From an uncultured Clostridia bacterium (GTDB lineage: Bacteria; Bacillota; Clostridia; TANB77; CAG-508), in the NCBI GenBank assembly GCA_934157205.1, contig CAKPHJ010000030.1:1-14617 (forward strand): a stretch of DNA of 14,617 nt, given 5' to 3'. A program made the translations under genes and the position numbers. Each line of letters begins with the position of its first letter. Position 1 is the first letter of the stretch. Shown piece by piece: positions 14,521-14,617 of this stretch. The notes beneath the pieces are model-generated. The model saw only the letters and a program-made list of their open reading frames with translations, had not been told where the DNA came from and made no database searches.

Positions 14521-14617
14521 TCAATTTCTCGGCTCATTACAAAATTCAAGAAATTCTAACTTGTTTTCTGGCACCCTTCCGCTATTCGCGAACTCTTTCC
14601 AGAAAATTTCGTAAGAA
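14521..14617 (-). CDS. Possible 3' end of a small repeated gene
   Basis: The minus strand is open from the window edge to a TGA at 14521-14523. It reads 31 residues, including FWKEFANSGRVPENK and ending CNEPRN. The aromatic-W-x-x-F-x-x-S-G-x-V pattern faintly recalls the small YqzL proteins of Firmicutes. Against a gene: the same bases form a nested inverted repeat, and the left copy (1-69) lacks a start codon in this frame. The single base difference between copies is synonymous in this frame (AAT/AAC). The start lies outside the window. Confidence 0.25.
   Translation of the reverse strand, partial: SYEIFWKEFANSGRVPENKLEFLEFCNEPRN
14549..14617. repeat. Right copy of terminal direct repeat
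   Basis: Same orientation as 1-69, with 68 of 69 bases identical; the difference is G14563 for A15. The inner arms are 14563-14571 and 14599-14607, and the outer right arm is cut off by the window end. On a plus-strand transcript the changed base would make G-U in place of A-U, so pairing is kept. Confidence 0.85.

Noticed and set aside
14317..14559. 80-codon plus-strand open frame near the right end
   Set aside because: Overlaps the VirD4-like start and its promoter, Lys/Ile/Phe composition only, no ribosome site.
1..14617. Window as a complete circular plasmid or phage closed by the terminal repeat
   Set aside because: The gene content is chromosomal housekeeping, there is no replication or partition gene, and the two copies differ by one base. 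Contig ends in a repeated sequence fit better.

Overview
The window looks like a chromosomal contig from an uncultured low-GC Gram-positive bacterium, most likely a gut-type Clostridia (Bacillota). The evidence is the very AT-rich sequence with heavy ATA/AAA codon use, A/G-rich coding strands, strong AGGAGG-type ribosome sites, and a Gram-positive gene set: ClpE with its zinc finger, CdaA diadenylate cyclase, membrane-anchored HtrA, a DUF3298/PdaC-like surface protein, and a pilin-like protein with a G|VTLVAL leader. I see no rRNA, tRNA, CRISPR array, transposase or phage gene.

Layout. Positions 1-74 hold a nested inverted repeat, and its first 69 bases recur with one difference at the right end (14549-14617). 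A minus-strand operon follows: clpE (3151 to 761) then pgsA (751 to 167), translationally coupled. Divergent from it, a plus-strand surface protein gene (3301-4162) is broken by one frameshift. It converges on htrA (minus, 5668 to 4391) across two hairpins. Upstream of htrA is a long leader carrying a 22-base motif that recurs near 12,020. From 5950 to 11891 all genes are on the plus strand: a pilin-like protein, rnhB (RNase HII), pdp (pyrimidine-nucleoside phosphorylase), a 47-residue membrane protein, cdaA, truA, a small membrane protein with an Asn/Cys-rich tail, and a permease of the putative 10TM heavy-metal exporter type. A bidirectional terminator separates this block from a minus-strand gene for a VirD4/TraG-like coupling ATPase (14368 to 12041).

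How the genes fit together. Most are core functions: phospholipid synthesis (pgsA), protein quality control inside (clpE) and outside (htrA) the membrane, RNA-DNA hybrid removal (rnhB), nucleoside salvage (pdp), second-messenger synthesis (cdaA) and tRNA modification (truA). The less ordinary parts are: a lone VirD4-like ATPase with an enlarged membrane domain and no other conjugation gene in view; a tiny membrane protein paired with cdaA where cdaR and glmM would normally follow; a pilin-like protein lacking the usual Glu5 placed just ahead of rnhB; and the terminal repeat. I do not see a complete new multi-gene system. The best candidates for new biology are the small-protein/cdaA pair, the VirD4-like ATPase and the terminal repeat.
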